64,000 bases of DNA from Branchinecta lynchi. Its lineage: Eukaryota > Arthropoda > Branchiopoda > Anostraca > Branchinectidae. The notes beneath the pieces are model-generated. The model was not told where the DNA came from and did no database searches. It saw only the letters and a program-made list of their open reading frames with translations. Location of the stretch: contig JAKZAP010000014.1 in the NCBI GenBank assembly GCA_023053575.1, positions 5,890,001-5,954,000 on the forward strand, in the 5' to 3' direction. Shown here piece by piece: positions 1 through 10,364 of the stretch. The position numbers were made by a program, and so were the translations under genes. Within the stretch, counting starts at the first letter, position 1. Every line of letters begins with the position of its first letter.

Positions 1-840
1 GGTCCGAATCCAGGATTTGTTTCGGGGTGTTTTGCCCGCCGGTTGGACCCAAAAGTACAAAAAAGACATGGATCAGAGGCTAAAGCCTATTAAAAAAAAA
101 CTACTAATTTTGGACGTTTCGTGGGGGGTGACCCCCCCCTCCCAATCTCTGGTTACGGCCCTGCCGCCCTGCTTCCGAGGAAGAAAGAGCTCGGATGTAT
201 CACAAAATAGGGTAGGTTCAGTTTCAAGTAGGAACAACTTATTTGGCGGCCGTCTTTAAACGATATTGAACTTCCGACAATATGGTCAAGATTCCTAAAA
301 CTAACCGCAGCTGGATCCTCCACTCATCCACCCTTCATCCCCTACTGAAGAGACAAATTTAAATGTCTCAAACCTATCGCAGCGGGTCAAGGCGTTTCCT
401 GTTACAAGGAAGGGGAAATATCGCGTTAGGTTTCACGAACATTAATTACCTGAAACCAACTCCAAAATGAATACTAGAGGTTTCAACGCAATTCGTTGAG
501 AGGGGTGATGAAAGAGACTTATCTGAGTACTGCATGTGGCTTAAAAGGGCCATGGCCTGAAGAACCGGCTCGTGTTTCAGTTCAGAGTGGCAATTAAAAA
601 GTTTTTTTCCGAAGAAGGAGAAAGACGGTGCTGCAAAAATGAGACCAAGACAAGTTTTTAGCTCACCTTTTTTGCATATAGTAGTAAGCATATATATAAC
701 TATTGCGAATTATAGATAACGATGGAAAACAAGGACAAAAGCCTTAGAGGGACCCTAGATGGGTAACACGAACTAAAATTGCCACAATCTTTACCAGAGG
801 AGACCACACAATATAGTGATCAGCAAGACGGCTGAGTGGA
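1..840. other. Window start, no gene recognised
   Basis: I see no credible exon here. Positions 100-165 carry G- and C-runs (about 120-140) beside a GGCCGTAACCAG-like stretch, which resembles the ends of the hAT-like MITEs found later, but I could not identify the second end or a target-site duplication. The short open frames in the stretch show no recognisable domain. Confidence 0.4.
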
Positions 841-1219
841 ATAAAACAAGACCAAAAGGTTTCTATGGGATCCGAAAACTGTAATATTTATTGGACTTCT
901 TCATCCAGACAATCGGGTGTTGTAGATTTCAGGTCTTCGCCAGGTCCCGTTTTCATGTTGTTTTTTTCCCAGTTCAGATTACTCAGACTGGGGTCAGACT
1001 AGGAATACCAATGCTCGTTGAAAATCATCAACTATTCCGATCCAACATTTCCTTTATATAAGCACTACCTTGTAAATTTTATCGGAGGTGTTTATTAACT
1101 CTGACTATTCGATTCTGATCGTCCCATTTACCCGGTAGTAAGACGAACCAAGCAGATACGGATTCTCCTTTTATCTTTACTCCTAACTCGAGTCTATAAT
1201 CAACTTCAGAAAAAAACTT

Positions 1220-1905
1220 ACTTAAAGTTCAATGGGCACATCAAACTACCCCAATTCCACTCGGTAACAACCTAGGAACAATGCTTGCCCCATTGATCAG
1301 CAGCTTTTTCAACAGGTTCCTCTCTGTGATATTTCAAAGCGTAATTTTTTGGGCCAGTACATGCTCGATTTACTAGCTTGGAGAAAGATAAAAGTGATAT
1401 TTCTTACAATACTTAGTAGATTCTTATTTTATTCATAAATCAGCTTGTATAATTCAGATTTGAATAGGTTATTTGTTTTTAAATGATTTTTGTAGCTATG
1501 TTATTTTTTATAAGCTTATTGCATATTCCGGTACATTTTATAAAGCAAGCTAATCAAGCTTCACAACACCATTCCACAAGGAAAAACTTTTAACAGGCAC
1601 TTTAAGCCATGGAACTTCTGAGGAAACACTAGAACAATCAGGTAAACTGCATCTGCGGCTTGACTTCGGTTACATCTCAAATATATCCTTTTTTATCAAG
1701 CATTGCTGGGAGATTTTGAATTTCCTGCCACGATATCCCAGCTCTTAAGATTTGGATCGCCGAAATGCCAGAGAGGTAAAGACAAGGGATAACAAGAAAA
1801 CGGCCGATTTTCGTAGCGCCTTCTAAAGGAAGTCGGGAATGTTTATTTGTGAAGCATTTAATATAAAGTAAAGCATTAGAAGTGTCCATTGTGCTTTAAG
1901 CAAAT
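1220..1905 (-). repeat. Repeat M, copy 1
   Basis: One of three copies of a roughly 680-bp repeat (others at 8229-8905 and 57250-57935), here on the minus strand. All three keep an open frame beginning MDTSNALL or similar and running about 70 codons through a hydrophobic stretch with SGISAIQIL and a final GISWQEIQ motif. I do not recognise the protein. It may be a fragment of a transposon ORF. Here the frame spans 1677-1889 and stops at TGA. Confidence 0.6.
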
Positions 1906-2006
1906 TCTGGTTACTTCTGGATTCCAGGAGAACTGCTTATCCGACAAGGAAATGAGGATCAAAGATGGACTAAGCATGTTTCTTTACCCCTATGACGAAT
2001 CATTAA

Positions 2007-2449
2007 AGTTTAACTGAAAAGCAAACTTATTTTCGTATCATTTAGTTGAGTACACTGAGTTATTTGGATTCTGCTAAGAGATTTTCTTATTTTCCACTAT
2101 CTGCTCTAGTACTGAGATTCAGAATATCTACGGCTGTCCTCAGAGCGCAAATTCTACTATGACGCGGAATATTTGAATCTGAACACAAACGCGACTTTTA
2201 AGTGGGCGGTGAGAAGCTTGGTGAAGATTGCTTAGTGCCGGAACGAAAAAATTTCATAAATCTTTTCCGTCAAGCATACGAAGTAGGTAGTACCACAAAT
2301 CTGACAGGGAAATTCCACTATTTGAAAACTGATTTTTCGTGAATAGCGGAGCAACAATGTAACGCATTTTCATCGGGTCTTCAAGCCTCTTTAAGTGAAT
2401 TAGTGAGGGGTAAAAAGACTGTCCCATCTCTGCCCTTTTCAGTTAAACT
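2007..2449. mobile_element. piggyBac-like MITE (R3), TTAA TSD
   Basis: The 443-bp element starts AGTTTAACTGAAAAG and ends with the reverse complement (CTTTTCAGTTAAACT). It is flanked on both sides by TTAA (2003-2006 and 2450-2453). TTAA target duplications are the hallmark of piggyBac-type transposition. Related copies lie at 7253-9820, 43462-44356 and 54606-55105. No transposase frame is present, so it is non-autonomous. It sits inside the R1 copy at 842-3112. Confidence 0.7.
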
Positions 2450-2778
2450 TTAATCGAGTTCAGAAAACAAATTTTCAACTCTACCAAATTTCCGGTTTTG
2501 GCCGGATTCCGGATCAACTACTTGTGCGGCAAGGAACAATGTTAAAAACTGGATTCAGCCTGTTTCATTACCCTATTATCGAATACCCAACCGAACTTCA
2601 GAAACAACTTTTAACTTCTGCAAAATTTTCGGTTTTTGCCGGACTCCATGTGCACTATTTGTCTGACAGGAAACAAAAAATCAGAAATGAATTTAGCATT
2701 CAGCTTCAAAACATCATTAGCTTCGAAATATATTTTATTTCATCCCTTAATTTGAAACTTTGCCTGTACTTCGACCCA

Positions 2779-2957
2779 GGGGCGTCACGACTGGAGGGGA
2801 GAGGGGGCACGCCCCCCCCCCCCCAATGCTGTCGGCCAGTCGGTACAAAATAACCGAGTCGGCGCGAAGCGCCACGATTTTTCGTCAAAACAGTTGATTT
2901 TTTCATGAAAACAGTCAATTTTTCTGAAAATTGGTCGATTTTTCGTCAAAATAGACC
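2779..2957. mobile_element. hAT-like MITE, truncated
   Basis: It begins with the family end CAGGGGCGTCACGACTGG (its first bases shared with the R1 flank) and continues with the C-run, the GTCGGCCAGTCGGTA motif and repeated AAAACAGT-type tracts typical of the family at 31591, 37313 and 56545. The second inverted end is missing: the sequence passes directly into R1 near 2955, so the right side looks deleted. Confidence 0.55.
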
Positions 2958-3112
2958 CAATGGATCGCCATACCAAGTTTGTACAAAATATCACTACCTG
3001 TTCGAGAGTGATCGTGCTGATAGACGGACAGACAGACGAACAGACGGACAACTTTTACGCAGTCATGGGTATCCCGTCACTTACGTTTTGGGATCCCAAA
3101 AAGCGATTCCAC

Positions 3113-4640
3113 GACAACTGGTGCGCGCAACCGAGCAAAGCAGATAATCATACTATTCATCGGGATACTACACCCTTATTGCTTGCAAGTGCAATTTATG
3201 GTAATTTAAGCTTAAGGATCTACGGTCATCGTGTATAGACGGATCAAATTACGATGTCATATGTATCTCTCTCTTTGGTCTGAAATCCCAAAAATGCAGG
3301 TTATAGTGTAATTTTAGTGCAACCTAGGTCCATCGAGCCTCAATGTCGGCCTACCGAGTTTTAAAGACCATCTAGGTTATTGAATAAGTTATAAGTTACT
3401 GAAATGAATCTGATTTTTGAATTTGTTACTGGATCTCACAAATTATTTATCCGTGGGAATTTTTGAATTTCCATTCTGCAATATTTCTTCTTGTTTACTC
3501 CCTTGGACTAGAAGTGGTTATCTGATTAATCGTTTCCGTTTGATATCTATCAACTCTGTAACTGATAAACGGCTACAAGAACATCGAGAGTTTTTGTGTA
3601 TTTTTACACTCAGGTGATTGTTATTTTTCTAATGTTTGTATGTTGCAGTAGGCTTACTTGTTGTACCTTTTTTTTCGACACTCCATCTTTAGGGCGTCTG
3701 CGCCCTTCTTTTGTTGTATATGGTTGAAAATATGGTAAACTGAAAAATACAATGACCGTTTAGCCATATTCTATAGAAATAGAACTTTAATCGTCAAAAA
3801 ATTAAACAGCCCTTACCTGGAGGTAAGCAAAGTGACCGTTTGTTTTGACCTTGTTTCGAATCGGGGATGAACTGGGACTCTGGCTTTTCGAACTTCCTCC
3901 GTAAGCGCTATCAAGGGTCCTTGACTTCTGTAACGGTGCCTTTGAGTAGTTACTTTCAGTAAGCGGTTTCTTGGGCGGAAAACCTAGAAAATGAAAGAAT
4001 TATGAAAGGAAATACTGGTGACGATAGAAACGGAACCCTACTTGAGAGGGTAAAGGACAGAGCACATTTTCATGATGTTTATACCCGTCATGGGGATATA
4101 AACACTATACCCCCACTATATCCCGTCTGTGACAGGTTATAACCAACAAATTTAAGTAATTGAATAAACCCTAAAAACTAGCTTTTCCCTGCTCCACCAA
4201 CATGACCGTTATTTTTTACCCGTTTAGCCTACCCCCGACAGCATTCGACTGCACTACCACAGAGTGAGCCGTCTTGATAATAGGGGCGAAAGTCGGTTTT
4301 GCTGCATTTATATTCTAATTATCAAACAATTCGTCGTCATTCATCAGGAATTCCAAAAATTGCATTCCCAGTCTTATCGCGGACAAGATTATTCTTGAAA
4401 GGAAACCAGACACGTGTGACTAGGAGATCTTATCTCACACCGGAATTCAGAAAGAAAAGCAGCTCCCACATTTTTTGGTGCATTTCTCCCGAGAGGCCAC
4501 TGGTATCAACCCATGAGATGGAAGCTACGACTATGCTTCTAGCCTTGGGGACGATTATATCAATCTTTCAAAATTACTAACTGAGACAAATGCCATTCTG
4601 TATTTTTCTTTACAGAAGAGGAACCTAAGCAGACCCGAGT
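3113..4640. other. No gene recognised
   Basis: About 1.5 kb of AT-rich sequence without a convincing exon or identified repeat. Short open frames (for example 3417-3617 and 4299-4580) have no recognisable domain or splice context. Confidence 0.4.
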
Positions 4641-4720
4641 CCAGGAGTGTAGTCCAAGTATTGCTTCAACCCAAGTTGACTGCGAATCATGTTTGACTGC
4701 GTTAAATGGATATGTCAGCT

Positions 4721-4779
4721 GAGTATTATTCGAGCAACATTTCGGCCCACTTGGCAACGGCCCTCTTCAGGCTCAACTC
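4721..4779 (-). ncRNA. Hammerhead ribozyme motif
   Basis: On the minus strand the order is GAGC, CTGAAGA, helix II, GAAA, TGTT, GCTC. Inner helix I is GAGC/GCTC, and an outer segment GAGT/ACTC pairs beyond an internal loop. Helix III is reduced to AUGU. The catalytic core bases CUGANGA and GAAA are all present. The motif is part of the inverted dimer at 4645-4905. Activity is inferred from structure only. Confidence 0.6.
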
Positions 4780-4817
4780 TCAAGCCAGGGGTCATTTCAC
4801 AGGTGAATCTTTTGTTC

Positions 4818-4872
4818 TGGCTGGAGCCTGAAGACGACCCTTGCCAAGAAGGGCCGAGATATCGCTAGAATT
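4818..4872 (+). ncRNA. Hammerhead motif, core mutated
   Basis: CTGAAGA and the 7-bp CCCTT/AAGGG helix II are kept, followed by a GATATCGCT-type helix III and helix I. The GAAA box reads GAGA, which replaces an invariant core adenine, so cleavage is probably lost. Confidence 0.55.
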
Positions 4873-4905
4873 TAGCTGACGTATCCATTTCACGCAGTGA
4901 AATAT

Positions 4906-6070
4906 CTGAGACCCCCCCCCCCCAACGGTGTCGGACACTCGGTAAAAAAAAAATCGAGTCGGTAAACGCATATTTGGTTAAATGAAAGAACAAGCCAAAT
5001 GACAAGCCCTGCACTTTCCTGAATATGTTGAAGGTGGACGAGGGATTCCCCACTCATCGGTCAGAAGGGGGTCATTGAAGGGGATAACTGCTACAGGATA
5101 GTGGCTCGTACCCTTTCGCTTTACATAGGGTCAAGCTTTCAAGCTTTCTGCATTAGCCTATCTTGTTTTATTGTCAGCGGGGGAGGTTGAGATTTGTGTA
5201 GTAAGTGTTTTTTACATTTCTTACATAATATATAACATCAAAATTTTGCCCACAAACCAAAAGATATATCAAATCTCATCAAATTTCAATGACCAGTCCG
5301 GCAGAGTTATCATCGCAACTGCGCCAAGGCATTGCAGTACTAACATCGCTTGTGATATTTAAATCCAATCAGATCATATTAAAATTTATTCACCAGAATT
5401 TAAATATCGGAGCAATCGTGACGTTAGTACGTCATAAAATTACATAACGTTTACTAACAATTTAACAAAGTTAAAAATAAACTCTAAACCTATCCAAAGC
5501 ATGAACATTTTGACGAATATTTTGAAAGAATGCTCAGTTGATCAGTATTATTATTCATATGTTCCCCACAACGCACAACTGTACAGAAATATAGAGTATT
5601 TACATGAAGAAAAATAAACTGCAGAGAGAAGGCAATTTGTGCAATCCAGAACACATCACTGCATAATTATGCTATGTAGAGCATGTTCACCGTGCATGAT
5701 TCATATCTACAAGAACGTCTATCTTACTTTCATGTGTAAAATCTGATTCAAAATTTGACAAAATGTTTCGATGTTACGCTTTCAAGGGACTTCAGACGTA
5801 TCGCCGTTTCGACAAATCACTTTTCTGCTAACAAATTCCTTCATCGTCACATTTAGGCTGCCCTATGCCCTACTCCAGTTCCCAGACTTATTAGAGGGTC
5901 CCCGATGCTGAACTTGCGATCCCGAGGAATGCAATAAAGATAACCCGGGAAACGAAGAAGACCAGTCGTTACTCCAAGCCAGACGCATCTTACGGCACGT
6001 CTCCAAGCTTCCGAGGTTGGGAAAGAGTTAAAGAACGGACGGGAGCAAACGCGATATCATGTATTGGGAA
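4906..6070. other. No gene recognised
   Basis: The stretch holds a C-run at 4912-4922 followed by GGTGTCGGACACTCGGTA, a decayed hAT-MITE-like segment, then about 1 kb of unassigned AT-rich DNA. I found no supported exon. Confidence 0.35.
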
Positions 6071-6071
6071 T

Positions 6072-7035
6072 CAGCCTGTGCTAGGGGCAGCGGGTAGACA
6101 CAAGATCTGGAAGGGCTCTTCGTTTAGTCACATCAGGAGTTGCGGTATATAAAGCTGCTTTCACATTGACACGCTTAGCCTTTCACACTGAGCTACGTAA
6201 CCTCTGCGTCGCACTTGCGGGGAAGCAACGCATAGCTTACGCAGAGAAGTGCACGCAACACAAGAATAGAACCAAGTTCTTTTCTTGTGTTGCTTCAACG
6301 CGTCACGCATCAGATCTGTCAGTGAACAATTGAAGTTTCTGAAGAGAAATTGGAGAATAACCTACTAGTGATGAAGAAAAACCTACCAATGATGATTCAA
6401 AACTTACTAATTGATGAAAGAAATGAAAATTTGGCACAAGAAACCGAAAAAGGAAAACGTAAATAGGCATCCAGCTCGTCGCGCAGGTGTGAAAGATAAG
6501 CTACGCAACCTGTACGCAACGCCAGATAAACGCATACGAGACACATCGCAACGACGCGTCAATGTGACAGTGGCTTAACGTGTGGTCTAGCATTCATTTC
6601 GCTCTTCCTAATGACCAGCGGTAGAGGTTAGCCAACGATAATCTGCACCTCCAGTGCTCTCCTGAACTCGTAAGTGGGGTTCTTGACAGTACTGACAGTC
6701 AAAGATCCAACAAAAGATAAGGATGTCCTAAATATTCCAAAATCTGCAGAGGGTCACTTGCAGAGTACAGCCTGTGCTAGGGACAGTCGGCTAGACCCAA
6801 GCTCTAAATGGGCTCTTCCCTTAGTCACATCGGGAGTTGTGGCCTAGGATTCATTTCGCTCTTACTAATGACCAGGAATAGACGGTAGCCAAGGATAATC
6901 TGCACCGCCACTGCTCTCATAAGTTCGTAAATGGAGTTCTTGACAGTAATGACAGTCAAAGAGCCAACGACAGATACGGATGTCCTAAAATATTCCCAAA
7001 TCTGCAGAGGGTCGCGTGCCGAGTACACATTTGTG
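6072..7035. repeat. Tandem duplication, first unit split by an insertion
   Basis: A unit starting CAGCCTGTGCTAGGG occurs at 6072 and again at 6768. It includes CATTTCGCTCTTCCTAATGA (6595, repeated near 6852) and TCTGCAGAGGGTC (6744 and 7003). The second unit is continuous, about 260 bp. The first is interrupted between about 6146 and 6582 by a foldback element, so the insertion followed the duplication. No function is evident. Confidence 0.7.
6146..6582. mobile_element. Foldback insert inside a duplicated unit
   Basis: The ends are inverted: CTTTCACATTGACACG near 6158 and CGTCAATGTGACAGTGG near 6558. Inner GCGTTGC/ACGCAAC-type inverted motifs add further pairing. A local hairpin AACACAAGAA/TTCTTGTGTT lies at about 6259-6294. 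Comparison with the intact unit at 6768 defines the borders to within a few bases. It has no coding frame and is probably a foldback or MITE-class element. Confidence 0.55.
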
Positions 7036-7395
7036 CAAATTGCGGAATACGATTTGTTTCTGCAGAGCAATCAAGGCTTACAACGCGAACGGATAGTCAA
7101 AACTTACAAAGCTCCTCAGTGAAAATCACAAACCTAGGTAGTAAAAGTACAACAGCACATCTGCTAATCATCAGAAAATGCAGTATGAACCAAAAAGGCA
7201 CAATGATTTCAACGGAACCCGTGGCGCTTGATAGCGAACATCTATCCTTTAAAGTTTGACCGAACAGGGCTGAGATCCGAGAGTCTAATTACTTAGTTAC
7301 ATTTCATTTATTTACTTGAATAGACCTGAAAATTCGATCAAAATGCGTTAATTCGTCCGCTATCCACAGATAATCAATTTCATCAAATGAACTTA

Positions 7396-7956
7396 TAGTA
7401 TTATGAAGGAATTGGTGGTTGGGTGGTAGGAAGGGAGTAGGGTTGTTGGGAGGTATATGTTTATTTTGGAGGTTAAAATGTGAAGGAATTTGGTCTGTTT
7501 TTCTTCTTTTTTTTGGGGGGGGGGTCTGTTTTTTTCTTCTTTTTTTCTTTTTCTATTAGTTATTTATTATGTTGTTTGTTTGTGTGTTTAGGAAATGGTT
7601 AACCTTTACTACTGCACGCAAGCAAAAACGTAGGTTTTTCCATTAGTGCAGTAGATGTAAATATAGAAGAGTTAAACTGTGTTTATTAATAAAATAAGTA
7701 TCCTAAGTAAGTATGTGTGGTAGTTCTAAGTGCTTGTCCCTCTATGATTGAAATATTCAGCATATATTAGATTAGATTATTTTATTGCTAAATTACATAG
7801 TAACCCATCATGATAGGTAACCGCCCATGAGAAGACATAAATCCACTGGCACTGGCCAGTTACCACAAACTGCTTCAACTTAACTTAAAAAATAACTTAA
7901 TTTCATTTCAACACTAATTAATCATTTTTTTTTATTTTTTTACTATCTTACCGAGC

Positions 7957-7989
<33 letters not shown>

Positions 7990-8139
7990 TACATATATAT
8001 ATCTTCTTTGCGGAACAATAATATCTTATCAAATATCTTATCATCGCTTTCCTACTTTTTGCATCCGTGAATTTCCTTGCTTAGAGTCCGTAATACATGG
8101 CCCGACGGGCTTTTTGGAAATAAATTCATTCAATTCATT
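7396..8139 (+). mobile_element. LINE 3' end with TTCATT tail
   Basis: This block is absent from the homologous MITE at 54.7 kb. It ends CCCGACGGGCTTTTTGG, then AATAAA and a TTCATTCAA-type tail, as expected of the 3' end of a non-LTR retrotransposon. It also holds an ATATAT tract (7959-8001). No reverse transcriptase frame remains. Confidence 0.5.
7959..8001. repeat. AT dinucleotide microsatellite
   Basis: An alternating AT tract with a few G or C interruptions inside the LINE-derived block. Confidence 0.85.
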
Positions 8140-8228
8140 CATGGAAATGCAGGGTTTTGTTGAAATTCAAATTCTCCACGTCTGGTTGAATTTCGGGTTT
8201 TCGTGCACACGTATCTGACACAGCGAGG

Positions 8229-8905
8229 TCCTTAAAGCCCAATGGACACTCTAATGCTTTACTTTGTATTAAATGCTTTACTTTGTATTAAATGCTTCAC
8301 AAATAAACATTTCCGATTTTCTTTAGAAGGCGCTACGAAAATCGGCCGTTTTCTTGTTATCCCTTGTCTTTACCTCTCTGGCATTTCGGCGATCCAAATC
8401 TTAGGAGCTGGGATATCGTGGCAGGAAATTCAAAAACTCCCAGCAATGCTTGATAGAAAGGATATATTTGAGATGTCACCAAAGTCAAGACGCAGATGCA
8501 GTTTACCTGATTGTTCTAGTGTTTCATCAGAAATTCCATGGCTTAAAGTGCCTATTAAAAGCTTGATTAACTTGCTTAATAAAATGTACCAGAATATGCA
8601 ATAAGCTTATAAAAAATAACATAGCTACAAAATCATTCAAAAACAAATAACCTATTTATATCTGAATTATACAAGCTGATTTATGCTTAAAATAAAGATC
8701 TACTAAGTATTATAAGAAACATCACTCTTATCTTTGTCCAAGCTAGTAAGTTGAGCATTTACTGGCCCAAAATATTACGCTTTGAAATATCACAGAGAAG
8801 AAACTGTTGAAAAAGCTGCTGATCTAGGGGGTAAGCATTGGTCCTAGGTTGTTTACAGAGTGGGATTGGGGTATTTGATGTGCCCATTGAACTTTAAAAG
8901 ATATA
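8229..8905 (+). repeat. Repeat M, copy 2
   Basis: Same repeat as 1220-1905 and 57250-57935. A short duplication near the start (TTTACTTTGTATTAAATGC twice, 8258-8296) and the loss of one A in an A-run near 8460 fuse the usual 70-codon frame to the next one, giving an open frame of 120 codons (8242-8604). The added part has CSLPDC, a C-x4-C pair followed by VPWLKVPIK-like sequence. I do not recognise a family. Confidence 0.6.
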
Positions 8906-9690
8906 TCTCTAAGGCAGGGGCGTCACGACTGGCAGGGGCGTAACGACCTCACGTCACGAAAATGTTGTCGGCCAGTCGGTAAAAATAACCGAGTCGGCGC
9001 GAAGAACCACGATTTTTCGTCCAAACAGTTGATTTTTTTTACGAAAACAGTCGGTTTTTCTGAAAATCAGTCGGTTTTTCTGAAAATCAGTCGATTTTTT
9101 TCAAAACTGTCGTTTTTTCTTGAAAACAGTAGTTTTTTCTGCAAAAACAGTCGGTACAATTTACCAGCCAGTCGGTAAATGCCTTATCCCCCCCCCAAAC
9201 ATTTTAGCAAGTAACCCTCTGCTCTAAGGAAAAAAAGATGTGTACCATCCAAGGATAAAAATCGTCGAGTTTGATCGGATCACTGCAGGTTGAAGAACAC
9301 TAAAATTGTAGTTTATTCCTATCGGCGAATATTTTTTAGCTAATATAATTATATAGAGCGGCCAGCGAGGCGCCGGTCGCGCTTACATTTATAAACCGTC
9401 CTAGGGATAATCAATTCCTATGTTCGGTCCTCATCCAATGACGTCACCATCTATGTCACGACTGTACGGTATTCCGCTATAATTTGTGCGCGACACCGCA
9501 TATTCTGGATGTTTGAATACAGAAAATAGATTTATTATGACTTCCAGATTGTAAATGTTGTGCCTAAGCAGTAGGCCGCAGAATCTCCTGCGACGTCACA
9601 AAAGATACGTATCACCGGAGATATTTTATGCGCGGCGCGTATCCTTTGAGGATCTTTTATCCTCAGATATGTGTCAGTACTTGCTGTGTG
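8903..9690. repeat. Repeat R2, copy 1
   Basis: It matches 37218-38325 in several blocks: ATAAAAATCGTCGAG (9257), CATTTATAAACCGTCCT (9387), ATGACGTCACCAT (9438) and GGATCTTTTATCCTCAGAT (9650). Each R2 copy carries its own hAT MITE at a different site (8915 here, 37313 there). I do not recognise the repeat. Confidence 0.6.
8915..9221. mobile_element. hAT-like MITE, 8-bp TSD
   Basis: A 307-bp element with ends CAGGGGCGTCACGACTGG and, inverted, CAGAGGGTTACTTGC. It is flanked by an exact 8-bp duplication CTCTAAGG (8907-8914 and 9222-9229), the hAT superfamily signature. The interior is a series of AAAACAGT(C/T)G-type tracts. No transposase is present. Confidence 0.8.
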
Positions 9691-9985
9691 GTGCAAGCAG
9701 CGTACATTCTGAACTACTAGACCCCCGGATATACTAAATACAAAATCCCTCAGATGAATCAAAATAGTTTAGTGTATTCAAATATCAGATGTAAAAATAA
9801 GTTGCCTTTTCATTTAAGCTTTAATTTTGACAGGCTGTTACAGGTAGCCTACGCGTAAATTTCTGCTTTCTTTTTTTTTAACCCAGGAACAGCAGACTCA
9901 AGAAACTAAATTGCACGACAAATCGCAAATAGCTGGGTGGAATACGTCATCTTTGCTTGTGTCATTTAAGCAGGTTGATTCGTTG

Positions 9986-10356
9986 CAGGGGCGGATCCAG
10001 AGGGGGGCGATCGCCCCCCCCCCTAGACTGGCTGTAATTTTTTTATTTTTTTTACTGCACTTACGGAAGTCTGCATTAACGCATGTTCTAACTACTGTAA
10101 CTAGACTCTAAAATCTTTTTACAAGTGGAGCCAGGAGCTTGAATTTTTCTTGTAAACAGTTGTCAGTTGTTCAAGTACAGTTTTTATCATTATTGTAATA
10201 TATGAAAACCACATTTTCGTTAAATAAGAGACCGACAGGGACACTTAAAACGCGAAAAAAATTAGCCTTGTGGCCGCCAAAAAGGACACTACCCCCACTC
10301 TTTTCGGTAAGAATCGCCCCCCCCCCCCCTAGAACGGAAGGCTGGATCCGCCCCTG
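9986..10356. mobile_element. hAT-like MITE, 8-bp TSD
   Basis: A 371-bp element with perfect 15-bp terminal inverted repeats CAGGGGCGGATCCAG and an exact 8-bp target duplication ATTCGTTG (9978-9985, 10357-10364). The subterminal parts are C- or G-rich, the centre is AT-rich and there is no coding frame. Both ends and the TSD are intact, so the insertion is probably fairly recent. Confidence 0.9.
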
Positions 10357-10364
10357 ATTCGTTG

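Larger units (their letters stand above)
842..3112 (-). repeat. Ancient nested copy of repeat R1
   Basis: Positions 842-875 match the outer R1 end (ACAAGACCAAAGGTTT followed by GGGATCC). Positions 3070-3105 match the opposite end (CACTTACGTTTTGGGATCCC). Degenerate R1 units lie between them at about 1120-1220, 1915-2000 and 2480-2780, marked by CCGGTTTTGGCCGGATTCCGG-type cores. The copy is interrupted by repeat M (about 1220-1905), a TTAA-flanked MITE (2007-2449) and a hAT-like MITE fragment (2779-2957). Divergence and nesting suggest an old insertion. No coding capacity is visible. Confidence 0.65.
4645..4905 (+). mobile_element. Short inverted Penelope-derived dimer with two hammerheads
   Basis: It reads as a leader (CAACCCAAGTTGACTGCGAA near 4670), then an inverted 3' tail with a minus-strand hammerhead (4721-4779), then a forward hammerhead (about 4820-4870) and the forward tail (AGCTGACGTATCC at about 4874). 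This is the same order as in the 3-kb Penelope insertion at 47.9-50.9 kb, but without any protein-coding part. Confidence 0.6.
7253..9820. mobile_element. piggyBac-like MITE R3 with nested insertions
   Basis: The left end AGTTTGACCGAACAG follows TTAA (7249-7252). The right end CCTTTTCATTTAAGCT precedes TTAA (9821-9824). Pieces matching the intact 500-bp copy at 54606-55105 lie at 7253-7395, 8140-8228 and 9685-9820. The intervals hold a LINE tail (7396-8139), repeat M (8229-8905) and R2 with a hAT MITE (8903-9690), so at least four insertions are stacked in one small element. Confidence 0.6.

Noticed and set aside
6144..6154. TATATAAAG as a core promoter
   Set aside because: It lies at the border of a foldback insertion and no exon follows.
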